From Solirubrobacteraceae bacterium (GTDB taxonomy: Bacteria > Actinomycetota > Thermoleophilia > Solirubrobacterales > Solirubrobacteraceae), in the NCBI GenBank assembly GCA_017744415.1, contig JAGIBJ010000063.1, positions 1-46,277 on the forward strand: a stretch of 46,277 bases of DNA, written 5' to 3'. How positions within the stretch are numbered: the first letter of the stretch is position 1; the number at the start of each line of letters is the position of its first letter. Both the position numbers and the translations under genes were made by a program. Below are positions 32,807-39,726 of the stretch, one piece after another. Below the pieces are notes generated by a model, which saw only the letters and a program-made list of their open reading frames with translations, was not told the DNA's origin and ran no database searches.

Positions 32807-34599
32807 CGGCTGCGGCCCTCCCAGGTGAAGGTGGCGGTGCCGCTCGAGCTCGCGGCGGCAGGGCTCTCGTCGACGGTCACGTCGATGCGGTACCAGTGCG
32901 AGTCGCCCTGCTGCCAGTCCGCGGGCGCGCTGACGGCGTCGTGGATGGCGGCGATCTCGTCGGCGCCGAGGGCGCGTGCCCAGACCCCGACCTGGTCGGT
33001 CTGGCCGGCGGAGTACGACGCGTCCGTGCCGTCGCGCATCACGATGAAGGGCGAGGTGGGGGCGGTGGTGTTCGCGGCGGTGCCGGTGAACACGAGGCGG
33101 CCGTCGAGGTAGTACTGCACCGCGGTGCCGTTGCGCACGAGCGCGTGGTGGTGCCAGGTGCCGCGAAGCGAAGCGAACGGGATCCCGGTGTCGAACACCT
33201 CGTCACTGCTGCGGAACTTCAGCGTGCCGGAGCCGTCGTCGAACCCGAGCGACCACCCGGTCGCCGCACCCGTCGTGGAGTCGCGCAGGGTGACGCTGCC
33301 GCTCGTGATCTTGAACCAGCCGGCGATCGTGGCCGCCGTCGTGAGGCCGGTCGCGGGGAGGGAGAGGGCCTGCGACGTGCCGTTGAAGGAGACGCCCCAC
33401 TGCTCGTCCGTCGGCGACGGATGGGCACCCGCCGTGACGACAGGCCCGCCGATCGCCGTCGCCGCGGTGCCCGTCGAGGCGACGGTCGACGCCTGGTTTG
33501 GCTGGTAGGAGCGGAAGTTGTCGAGGTGCACGCCGGCGCCGTCATCCTGCGGCCCGACGCCGACGAGCCGCACACCGGTGCGGCCGGTGCTGGCGATCGT
33601 GCCGTCGGTGATGTTCATGCGCAGCACGCCGTCGATCGAGACCTGCAGCGAGGTGCCGCTCTGCGAGATCGCGAGGCGAGCCGTGCCGCCGGTCGGGATA
33701 GCGCCCGCCCACGAGTCGAGTTGCGCGAACGTGCCCGCGTTCATCGTGCCGGCCTGCCACGTGCCCGTGCTCGCGACGTAACGGATGAGGTAGCCGGTGT
33801 CGCCCGTGGTGGGCATGCGCGTGAGGATGCCTGCTTCACCGGTCGCCGAGCGCACGGTCACGTCGGCGGTGATCACCTCGGCAGCGTTCGCTGTCGTCTG
33901 GCGGTAGATCGCGGTGCCCGGCTCCTGGTTGCGGATGCGGCCCGAGGCGGTGAACACTGCGTTCGTCGTGCTCACGGCCTGGCGGGTCCACGCGGCGCCG
34001 TAGAGCTCGGCACGACTCGTCAGCAGCGCGCCAGGGGTACCGGAGAAGTCGTCGGCGCGGCGCGTGCGCTCGCCCATCTCCCAAAGCCCGAGGAGGCTCG
34101 TGCGGGCGGCGAGGAGCGGGGAGACCGACGTCGCGAATCGCGCGTCCGACGGATCCTGGATCGCCGAGGAGTACACGGTGGGCATGTCGCTGAGCCGGCC
34201 GTCGTAGACGACGCCGTTGCCGAGGCCGTAGTAGTCGCGAGAGTCGGCGACGAACCCGGTGCAGTCGTCGAAGCCGGCGGCGCCGCTGCCGCGCACCACC
34301 TTCACGAGGAGGTGGCTGGCCAGCGTGCCCGTCGAGCTCGCGGTCATCCGGACGGCCGTCGCGAGGCTCCCGTTCGAGGTCACGCGGATGCAGCTGCGGT
34401 CCGACGCGCCCGAGCCGGCGTTCGTCAGGCCGAGCATGGCGCTCCCGCCGTCGTTGTCGGTGAGGTTCACCGAACCGGCCTGAACCTGGTTGTTCGTGTT
34501 GCCCGTCGTCGCCGTGTAGGCGGCGACGGTGCCGGCCGAAAGGACGCAGGCGAGGCCGAACACGGCGATCGGGGTGACCAGGAGGCGGCGCGGGAACAC
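32803..34599 (-). CDS. Secreted TasA-like protein with nested LamG domain insertion
   Basis: 598 aa from GTG 34599; the frame is open to 34818 but the upstream part is not protein-like. The signal region (RRLLVTPIAVFGLACVLSAGTVAAYTATTGN) is SipW-type. Residues 38-150 match the divergent TasA-like protein: DND, SCIRVT, LLVKVVRGSG and CTGF all recur. The last 38 residues (DWQQGDSHWYRIDVTV...SSGTATFTWE) match the C-terminus of that protein (DYRFTVTV...SSGVHAFTWE). Between them lies a LamG domain (170-190 and 395-557: LLGLWEMGE, VSFNGTSQ, ATIAGWFK, GTWHHHALV, QYYLDGRLV) with a second beta-sandwich-like segment within it (about 191-365). So a LamG domain appears to interrupt a TasA-like fold. Confidence 0.85.
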   Translation of the reverse strand: MFPRRLLVTPIAVFGLACVLSAGTVAAYTATTGNTNNQVQAGSVNLTDNDGGSAMLGLTNAGSGASDRSCIRVTSNGSLATAVRMTASSTGTLASHLLVKVVRGSGAAGFDDCTGFVADSRDYYGLGNGVVYDGRLSDMPTVYSSAIQDPSDARFATSVSPLLAARTSLLGLWEMGERTRRADDFSGTPGALLTSRAELYGAAWTRQAVSTTNAVFTASGRIRNQEPGTAIYRQTTANAAEVITADVTVRSATGEAGILTRMPTTGDTGYLIRYVASTGTWQAGTMNAGTFAQLDSWAGAIPTGGTARLAISQSGTSLQVSIDGVLRMNITDGTIASTGRTGVRLVGVGPQDDGAGVHLDNFRSYQPNQASTVASTGTAATAIGGPVVTAGAHPSPTDEQWGVSFNGTSQALSLPATGLTTAATIAGWFKITSGSVTLRDSTTGAATGWSLGFDDGSGTLKFRSSDEVFDTGIPFASLRGTWHHHALVRNGTAVQYYLDGRLVFTGTAANTTAPTSPFIVMRDGTDASYSAGQTDQVGVWARALGADEIAAIHDAVSAPADWQQGDSHWYRIDVTVDESPAAASSSGTATFTWEGRSR

Positions 34600-34600
34600 G

Positions 34601-34606
34601 TACCCT
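34601..34606 (+). promoter_or_regulatory. Candidate -10 box for the tasA-like operon
   Basis: TACCCT, which would give a leader of about 205 nt before ATG 34818. TAGGCA at 34627 is an alternative. No good -35 for either. Confidence 0.35.
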
Positions 34607-34686
34607 GCACATCGCCCCCGCGCGCGTAGGCATTGCGCCGGTTGGACGGATGGTCGATGCACCACTACCCCGTCTGGTCGGAAACC

Positions 34687-34786
34687 GGTGAAAGTGGACA
34701 AATGGTCCCAGCGCGCCACCAAGGGGCTCAAGGCGTCCGGGGGAAACCCGATGAATGGACGGAGAAGCGGCTGCTTTCCCTGCCGC
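34687..34786 (+). ncRNA. Structured 5' leader of the tasA-like gene, class not recognised
   Basis: Four pairings can be drawn in 100 nt: GGTG (34687-34690) with CACC (34717-34720); inside it GGAC (34696-34699) with GTCC (34705-34708); CGTCC (34734-34738) with GGACG (34757-34761), enclosing a GGAAA-capped GGG/CCC; and GCGGC (34767-34771) with GCCGC (34782-34786). No known riboswitch core (c-di-GMP, c-di-AMP, TPP, cobalamin) was matched. Compact folding so close to the start suggests cis control, but GC-rich sequence folds easily. Confidence 0.3.
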
Positions 34787-34817
34787 AACCCTTCCTGACC
34801 GAGACCCTGAAGGACCA

Positions 34818-35387
34818 ATGCCCCGTTCCCGCAAGATCCTGCTGACGACCCTTGTCGTCGGCGCGACCTCCACCGTCGCCGGTATGGGTGTGTTCGCGGC
34901 CTTCACCGCGACCACCGACAACCCGAACAACTCCATCGCCTCGGGTACCGTCGCGATCAGCGACAACGACGCAACCAACACGTCGATGTACGTGCTGCCG
35001 AACCAGGGCCCTGGCTCGTCGACGCAGCGCTGCATCCGCGTCACCTACGGCGGCACCCTGCCCGCCACGGTGAAGCTCTACCGCTCGAACACGCTGACCA
35101 ACGGCACCGCGTTCAACCTCCAGATCGAGCGCGGCTCGGGCGTCACCGGCGCCTTCCCGTCCTGCACCGGCTTCACGTCGGCGGCCACGATCTACACCGG
35201 CACCCTTGCCGGCCTGGGCACCGGTTACGCTGGCGGCGTCGACGCCCGCGGTGCCGCCTGGAACCAGACGGACTTCGTCGACTACCGCTTCACGGTCACC
35301 GTTGTCGATGATCCGACTCCGAACACCCACTCCTCCACCGTCAGCTCCGGCGTCCACGCGTTTACGTGGGAGGCGCAGAACAACTAG
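34818..35387 (+). CDS. TasA/camelysin-like secreted fibre protein with SipW-type signal
   Basis: 189 aa. The signal segment (KILLTTLVVGATSTVAGMGVFAAFTATTDNPNN) has the pattern of substrates of SipW: a hydrophobic core, Ala/Phe at the cut, then Asn-rich residues leading to SGTVAISDND. The mature domain is a beta-sandwich with two Cys (QRCIRVT Cys72 and SCTGF Cys116) that may form a disulfide, and ends VDYRFTVTV...HAFTWEAQ. ATG 34818 has AGGA only a few bases upstream. The SipW-type peptidase follows two genes later. TasA/CalY proteins build extracellular fibres, so a matrix or pilus-like role is likely. The TasA resemblance is in layout and signal, not detailed identity. Confidence 0.8.
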   Translation: MPRSRKILLTTLVVGATSTVAGMGVFAAFTATTDNPNNSIASGTVAISDNDATNTSMYVLPNQGPGSSTQRCIRVTYGGTLPATVKLYRSNTLTNGTAFNLQIERGSGVTGAFPSCTGFTSAATIYTGTLAGLGTGYAGGVDARGAAWNQTDFVDYRFTVTVVDDPTPNTHSSTVSSGVHAFTWEAQNN

Positions 35388-36076
35388 CCAAGGCGGCCGG
35401 CGCCCTCGCCGGTCTCGGTCTTGCCATCGCGGCGGCATCCCCATTCACGGGGGTGCCGCCGCGAGGTGTTTCCGGAACGCTCGCGCCCGCGCAGCTCGAG
35501 CTGAAGATGCTCCCGGCCGGTGAGTTCACGATCTCACCGCTCGGCACCGTGATGAAGGCGACGGCCTTCCCCGCCGTCGGCGAGCGCGGCGGTCCGACCG
35601 TTGCGATCAGCCTCCGCAACATCACCGGCAGCCCGCTGCGGATCAGCGTGCGGCTCGTCGCGTTCGCGCCCGAGCTCGACAAGGTCGCGACGGTGCGTGG
35701 CAGCGTCGCCGGCGCCGTCGTGCTCCGCGGCGGCATCGAGACCACCGGTAAGTGGACGCGGCCGATGGGTCTCGTACGATCCGGCGAGAGCACCACGCTC
35801 CGCCTCCGGTTCAAGCTGAAAACCGGCATCGACCCTGATCAGTACGCCGGGCGTCTCGACATCCGGCAGATCGAGGTCAAGGGCACTGCGCCCGGGATGA
35901 AGTTCGACGTCCCCAGTGACGAGCCGAAGATCGTGCCCGGCACCGAGGGCACGACGCCCGCCACCACGCCGCTCCCCCCGAACGTCAGCCCGACCCCGGT
36001 GCCCTCGCCGAAGCCCACCGCCACGGCGACCCCCGACCCGAACGCCCCGAAGCGCCGCGCGCCGGACGAGGGGTGA
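35366..36076 (+). CDS. Exported accessory protein of the TasA/SipW-like locus
   Basis: 236 aa from GTG 35366, which overlaps the end of the TasA-like gene by 22 bp; no other start is in frame before the hydrophobic stretch. Residues 9-27 (KAAGALAGLGLAIAAASPF) are a signal or anchor. Residues 30-180 are a beta-rich domain (FTISPLGTVMKATAFP, TVAISLRNITGSPLRISVRLVAF, STTLRLRFKLKTGIDPDQYAGRLDIRQIEV) with the look of a pilus or surface beta-sandwich. The last 50 residues are a Pro/Thr-rich tail typical of wall-spanning linkers. By position it could be an adaptor like TapA, but there is no sequence match. Confidence 0.65.
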   Translation: MGGAEQLAKAAGALAGLGLAIAAASPFTGVPPRGVSGTLAPAQLELKMLPAGEFTISPLGTVMKATAFPAVGERGGPTVAISLRNITGSPLRISVRLVAFAPELDKVATVRGSVAGAVVLRGGIETTGKWTRPMGLVRSGESTTLRLRFKLKTGIDPDQYAGRLDIRQIEVKGTAPGMKFDVPSDEPKIVPGTEGTTPATTPLPPNVSPTPVPSPKPTATATPDPNAPKRRAPDEG

Positions 36077-36079
36077 GGC

Positions 36080-36706
36080 ATGAACCAAGGAATCCGCCTC
36101 GCACGCGCGTTCGTCGTCGCGCTCCTCGCCGGCCTGCTCGCCGGCATCGTGCTCCTCGTGATGGTGCCCGTTGCCATGGGCTGGCGGCCGTACACCGTCC
36201 TCACCGGCTCGATGCGACCCAACATCCAGCCCGGCGACGTCGTCATGGACCAGCCGATCCGCGCCCCCGAGATCCACGTCGGCGACGTCGTCACCTTCAG
36301 CGACCCCAGCCGGCAAGGACGACTCGTCACCCACCGCGTGCGGTCGGTCGCACACAGCGAGATCTTCACCACCGTCGAGACCCGCGGTGATGCCAACAAC
36401 ACCTCCGAGCGCTGGCAGGTGCAGACCAAGGACCGCGTCGGGCGCGTCGTCTTCGTGCTCCCGAAGGTCGGGCACGTCGCCAACCTCGTCCGCAACCCCG
36501 CCGGCGTGCTCATCCTCGTCGTGCTGCCCGTCCTCGGCCTCGGATTCCTCGCTCTGCGCTCGATCTGGCGAGACGACGAGGACGACGACGAGCCAGACCC
36601 GGACGCCGAGCCCGACGACCAGCCGGAGCTCCCCTTCGACGCCCAACCCGACCCGGTGAGCGCGGAGCACGGCGTGGCGGATGCAGCCGCCCGGCCGGGT
36701 CGGTAG
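36080..36706 (+). CDS. SipW-like (ER-type) signal peptidase I
   Basis: 208 aa. N-terminal membrane helix (FVVALLAGLLAGIVLLVMV), then catalytic Ser44 in VLTGSMRPNIQPGDVV, His85 in LVTHRV, and Asp104 in TRGDANN. Having His rather than Lys as the base is the mark of the SipW/ER-type branch, which in Bacillus processes TasA and TapA. A second helix near residue 150 (GVLILVVLPVLGLGFLAL) is followed by an acidic tail (DDEDDDEPDPDAEPDD) in the cytoplasm. It starts 3 bp after the accessory gene. The likely clients are the TasA-like protein and both LamG proteins. Its stop TAG is part of the tRNA -10 box. Confidence 0.88.
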   Translation: MNQGIRLARAFVVALLAGLLAGIVLLVMVPVAMGWRPYTVLTGSMRPNIQPGDVVMDQPIRAPEIHVGDVVTFSDPSRQGRLVTHRVRSVAHSEIFTTVETRGDANNTSERWQVQTKDRVGRVVFVLPKVGHVANLVRNPAGVLILVVLPVLGLGFLALRSIWRDDEDDDEPDPDAEPDDQPELPFDAQPDPVSAEHGVADAAARPGR

Positions 36707-36709
36707 CCT
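36704..36709 (+). promoter_or_regulatory. -10 box of tRNA-Arg overlapping the sipW-like stop codon
   Basis: TAGCCT; the TAG is the stop of the peptidase gene. The tRNA begins 12 nt after the box. Confidence 0.45.
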
Positions 36710-36720
36710 GAGCCCTTCCA

Positions 36721-36793
36721 GCGCCCGTAGCTCAGTGGATAGAGCGCCTGCCTCCGGAGCAGGAAGTCGGAAGTTCGAATCTTCCCGGGCGCG
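36721..36793 (+). tRNA. tRNA-Arg (anticodon CCG)
   Basis: Cloverleaf: acceptor GCGCCCG with CGGGCGC, D-arm GCTCAGTGGATAGAGC, anticodon stem CCTGC/GCAGG with loop CTCCGGA (anticodon CCG, reads CGG), T-arm GGAAG-TTCGAAT-CTTCC, discriminator G at 36793. CCA is not encoded. 73 nt. Confidence 0.97.
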
Positions 36794-36895
36794 CTGGTGC
36801 TTCGGCGACATCGCCGAGGGGTGCGTTCCGTCCGAGGCCCGCACGCCCACCCCCGGTCACCTGCTCACAACCCCTGCATCCCGGAGCCTTGTCCC

Positions 36896-37486
36896 ATGGC
36901 TGACGAGCCCAAGCTTTCCGCACCCGATCGCGATCTGTTCGACCTCTCGCTGCGCACGCAGCCAGACCCGTACCTGAGCGACCTCGTCGAGCTCGCCCAC
37001 CACGGCACCGAGCTCGCCGTCGGCCTCCTCGTCAACGGCATGGTCATCATCGGCCGCCTCAACCGCCAGGAGGCGATCGCCGCCGCGCTCAGCTCGATGC
37101 GCCGCGTGCTCATCGACTCGTCGCCCAAGCCCGACGACCAGACCGACGAGCAGTGGGAGCAGGTGCGCGAGCAGTTCTCGAACGCCCCGCTGCTGTACTC
37201 GCAGGACCGCGCCGAACAGGAAGCCGCCGTCTACGAGGCCATCGGCGAGTACGTCGTCGACGGCTCCGTTGACGTGAACGACCTCCCCGAGGACCTCGCC
37301 CGTCAAGTCCGCGAGGTGAGCGCCCGCCCGCACCTCACCCTCACCGACGCCCGCATCGCCGCCCCCGGCCAGCAGGGCATGACGTCGCTCCCGGTCATCC
37401 GCGTCGCCGCTGCCCAGGTCTCCGCATGGTGGTTCGCCATGCCCGAAGCCGACGGCACCTCCAACATCGAGCTCTGGAACGACTAA
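36896..37486 (+). CDS. Hypothetical cytoplasmic protein
   Basis: 196 aa, acidic, no signal or membrane span. Residues 30-70 (DLVELAHHGTELAVGLLVNGMVIIGRLNRQEAI) look like a small beta-barrel motif; a distant similarity to the gas-vesicle GvpU type is possible but weak. The middle is Gln/Glu/Asp-rich (PDDQTDEQWEQVREQF). The C-terminus has MTSLPVIRVAAAQVSAWWFAMPE. ATG 36896 has GGAG about 9 nt upstream. It follows the tRNA and is itself followed by a candidate hairpin (37488-37514). I do not recognise the family. Confidence 0.7.
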   Translation: MADEPKLSAPDRDLFDLSLRTQPDPYLSDLVELAHHGTELAVGLLVNGMVIIGRLNRQEAIAAALSSMRRVLIDSSPKPDDQTDEQWEQVREQFSNAPLLYSQDRAEQEAAVYEAIGEYVVDGSVDVNDLPEDLARQVREVSARPHLTLTDARIAAPGQQGMTSLPVIRVAAAQVSAWWFAMPEADGTSNIELWND

Positions 37487-37487
37487 A

Positions 37488-37514
37488 CGTGGGGCGCTGA
37501 GCGGCGCCTCGCAC
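37488..37514 (+). terminator. Candidate terminator hairpin
   Basis: CGTG (37488-37491) pairs with CACG (37511-37514) and GGCGC (37493-37497) with GCGCC (37504-37508), just after the stop at 37486. No T run. The remaining bases to 37655 show nothing clear. Confidence 0.4.
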
Positions 37515-37655
37515 GCACGCGGAGCCGCCGCTGCTCCTCGATGGAGCAGGGCTACACCTGCGTCTCATCGGCGGCCAGCGTGGGCGCTCGCCGCTTCGCG
37601 CCGAAGGCCCATCGCACGCACGATCCACCACTCTTCACCCCACGTTGGGAGCGGG

Positions 37656-38420
37656 CTATTCGCCGGGGCGGAGTGGCGCGAGTCGCTCGGCTCCGCTCAC
37701 GGTGAGGTGGCGCACGATGGCGTGCGCCGCGAGCACTGCAGCGGAGAGCTCGACGGCGAGGAGCCCGACGAGGACGAGCAGCTGGACCCGCGCTGCTTCG
37801 GCCGGGTGCGCGCCGCCGAGCACCAGACCGACGAAGGTGCCCGGCAGGGCGATCAGGCCCACGGTGCGGGTCTGATCGAGTGCGGGCACCAGTCCGCTCA
37901 CGATCGCGTGACGCACCGCCTCGCCGCTCGCCTCGCGCACCCGTTGACCGAGGCAGAGGCGGGCCTCGATCCGCGGCAGATCGCGGTTGAGCTCGCGCAC
38001 CAGCGCGCGGCCCGTCAGCGACGTGGCGCTCATGGCGCCGCCGATCAGGATCCCGATGGTCGCGATCGCCGCGATCACCGATCCCGGCACCGCACCGGCC
38101 GCGAGCAGGGCGGCCGCCGCCAGCCCGGCCGGGATCGCGATCGCAACGACCACCTCGGGCACCATCCCGGGCACGCCGATCCGCCCGCGCGCCGTGAGCG
38201 TCGCGGTCGTCAGCATCACCGCGACGAACACGGCGGCGAGCCACTCGTGGTCGAGGACCACCGTGAGCACGGCGCCGACGGCGAGCAACTGCACCGTCGC
38301 GCGGCCCGCCGCGCGCCCAAGTGCTCCCGCGAGGCCCACTCCGGCGACGCGCGCAATCGTGATCGCGATCGCAGCGAATCCGACGACGAGCGCCAGCTGG
38401 GTGCCGGCCTGGCCGCTCAT
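37656..38420 (-). CDS. ABC transporter permease, FetB/YbbM (UPF0014) family
   Basis: 254 aa with six to seven hydrophobic segments. The family signature is near the end: PALDQTRTVGLIALPGTFVGLVLGGAHPAEAARVQLLVLVGLLA. An earlier block has GGAMSATSLTGRALVREL. In E. coli, FetA-FetB is linked to iron export and resistance to oxidative stress. The ATG overlaps the ATPase stop (ATGA). It is the third gene of the thermonuclease-fetA-fetB run. Confidence 0.85.
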   Translation of the reverse strand: MSGQAGTQLALVVGFAAIAITIARVAGVGLAGALGRAAGRATVQLLAVGAVLTVVLDHEWLAAVFVAVMLTTATLTARGRIGVPGMVPEVVVAIAIPAGLAAAALLAAGAVPGSVIAAIATIGILIGGAMSATSLTGRALVRELNRDLPRIEARLCLGQRVREASGEAVRHAIVSGLVPALDQTRTVGLIALPGTFVGLVLGGAHPAEAARVQLLVLVGLLAVELSAAVLAAHAIVRHLTVSGAERLAPLRPGE

Positions 38421-39058
38421 CCGGCCATCCCGGAGAGGAAGTCGTGGCCGCGAGCACCCGTCGCCTCGAGCAGGTGCGGGTCGTGCGTGACGAGGAGGAT
38501 CGCAAGGCCGCCAGCGGTCCGCCGGCGCAGCGCATTTGCGACTCGGTCGGTGGCCTCGGCGTCGAGCGCCGCCGATGGCTCGTCGAGGAGGAGCACGTCG
38601 GGCTCGGCGAGGAGCGCGCGAGCAAGCGCCACCCGGGCCTGCTCGCCGCCGGACAGCACCGAGCTGTTGCGAGCCAGCAGCGCGGGGGAGAGCCCGACCT
38701 CCTCGAGCGCCGCACGAGCCGTCCGCTCGGCCACCGGCGCGCCCGCCCCGGCCGCGAGGTCGTCGGCCACCGTCGGCCCGAGCATGGCCGGCTGCTGCGC
38801 GACGAGTCCGATGCGGCGGCGCAGCGCGGGCCCTTCGATCCCCGCGATCGCCGCCCCGGAGAGGAGGATCTCGCCGCCGGTTGTCTCGCCGAGGCGGACG
38901 ATGGCGCGAAGGGCCGTCGTCTTGCCGCTGCCGGATGGGCCGGTGAGCGCGACGATCTCGCCGTCGCCGACGGTGAACGAGAGCCCGTGCACCGGCGGTG
39001 CGTCGCCGGGCGCGAGGCTCACCCCGCGCAGCTCGAGCGGAGGCGCGGCGACGGTCAT
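38417..39058 (-). CDS. ABC transporter ATPase, FetA/YbbL-like
   Basis: 213 aa from ATG 39058, which overlaps the thermonuclease stop (ATGA); the frame continues upstream only as shadow. Walker A GPSGSGKTT, Q-loop VAQQPAML, signature LSGGEQARVALARAL, Walker B DVLLLDEPSAALD, switch His in LVTHDPHL. Short length and immediate pairing with the UPF0014 permease identify the Fet type. The transported ion is inferred as iron or another metal, not shown. Confidence 0.87.
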   Translation of the reverse strand: MTVAAPPLELRGVSLAPGDAPPVHGLSFTVGDGEIVALTGPSGSGKTTALRAIVRLGETTGGEILLSGAAIAGIEGPALRRRIGLVAQQPAMLGPTVADDLAAGAGAPVAERTARAALEEVGLSPALLARNSSVLSGGEQARVALARALLAEPDVLLLDEPSAALDAEATDRVANALRRRTAGGLAILLVTHDPHLLEATGARGHDFLSGMAG

Positions 39059-39657
39059 CGGATCGGCCGGTCGAACCGGCCGCCGCATGCCGCCCACACG
39101 CCGCGCCGCGCTCGTTTCGCCTCGGCGGCGATCTCGCGGTAGCTCCGGGCGTACTCGAACGGTGACCGCGCGTAGACGTAGACCCTCGCCCAGCCGGCCC
39201 GCAGGAGACGCACCTGCAGCGCGTCCTCGGCCGTCCCGCCCTGAACGCGGTCGGGGGCGACGTAGCCGAGCAGACGACCGAAGCGGTCGCGCTCGTCCTG
39301 CGTCGGATCGGTCGAGAAGCGCACGCGGGTGCCGCGCGGTGCCCAGCGCTCGAGCTCGTCGCGTGCCTCTTGGCCGCCGCACTCCGCGTAACCGGTTCGA
39401 GTGGTCGAGAGTTCAGGCGCATCGATCCCGATCAGGCGCACACGCTCGGTGCGGCCGGCCGACGTGCGCACCGTGAGCGTGTCGCCGTCGGCGATGTGGT
39501 CGACGGTGCCGAGCACAGCGCCGGTCTGTTCGGTGAGGTTCGGTTCGCGCCGCTCGTCGATGGTGGGGTCGACGCTCATGAATCCGGCGACGAGGGCCGC
39601 GATCGCCACGACCACGGCCCCAGCGAGCTTGACCGTCGTCGATTGCCCCCGGGCCAC
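39055..39657 (-). CDS. Secreted or membrane-anchored thermonuclease (SNase-like)
   Basis: 200 aa. A hydrophobic N-terminus (LAGAVVVAIAALVAGF) is a signal or anchor. The SNase core follows: VLGTVDHIADGDTLTVRT, VRLIGIDAPE (catalytic Arg region and Asp), RFSTDPTQDERDRFGRLLGYV (Glu/Arg of the active site), and RLLRAGWARVYVYARS. The family cleaves DNA and RNA with calcium. GTG 39657 follows TAGACT by 6 nt. It begins a three-gene run with the Fet-type transporter through ATGA overlaps, an unusual partnership. Confidence 0.88.
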   Translation of the reverse strand: MARGQSTTVKLAGAVVVAIAALVAGFMSVDPTIDERREPNLTEQTGAVLGTVDHIADGDTLTVRTSAGRTERVRLIGIDAPELSTTRTGYAECGGQEARDELERWAPRGTRVRFSTDPTQDERDRFGRLLGYVAPDRVQGGTAEDALQVRLLRAGWARVYVYARSPFEYARSYREIAAEAKRARRGVWAACGGRFDRPIR

Positions 39658-39663
39658 CGGGCC

Positions 39664-39669
39664 AGTCTA
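39664..39669 (-). promoter_or_regulatory. Candidate -10 box for thermonuclease-fetAB
   Basis: TAGACT, minus strand, 6 nt before GTG 39657. The divergent RNase Z box is 45 bp away, so the two promoters must share -35 space. Confidence 0.55.
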
Positions 39670-39714
39670 CGAAGCCGCCGAGACGGCGGATGCGGGCAGA
39701 TGCCGCCTGCGCGC

Positions 39715-39720
39715 TACCCT
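39715..39720 (+). promoter_or_regulatory. Candidate -10 box for RNase Z
   Basis: TACCCT, 6 nt before GTG 39727; sets GTG as the start within a longer open frame from 39370. Confidence 0.55.
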
Positions 39721-39726
39721 CGGCCG

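Noticed and set aside
32896..34629. Plus-strand 577-codon open frame
   Set aside because: Antisense to the LamG/TasA-like gene. The minus protein has a signal peptide, LamG motifs and a homologue next door.
34687..34786. c-di-GMP or c-di-AMP riboswitch
   Set aside because: The GGGGGAAACCC stretch recalls parts of these classes, but the conserved cores are missing. Kept only as an unclassified structured leader.
31586..36793. Genomic island integrated at tRNA-Arg
   Set aside because: The locus ends next to the tRNA, but no integrase, no repeat of the tRNA 3' end and no base-composition change were noticed.
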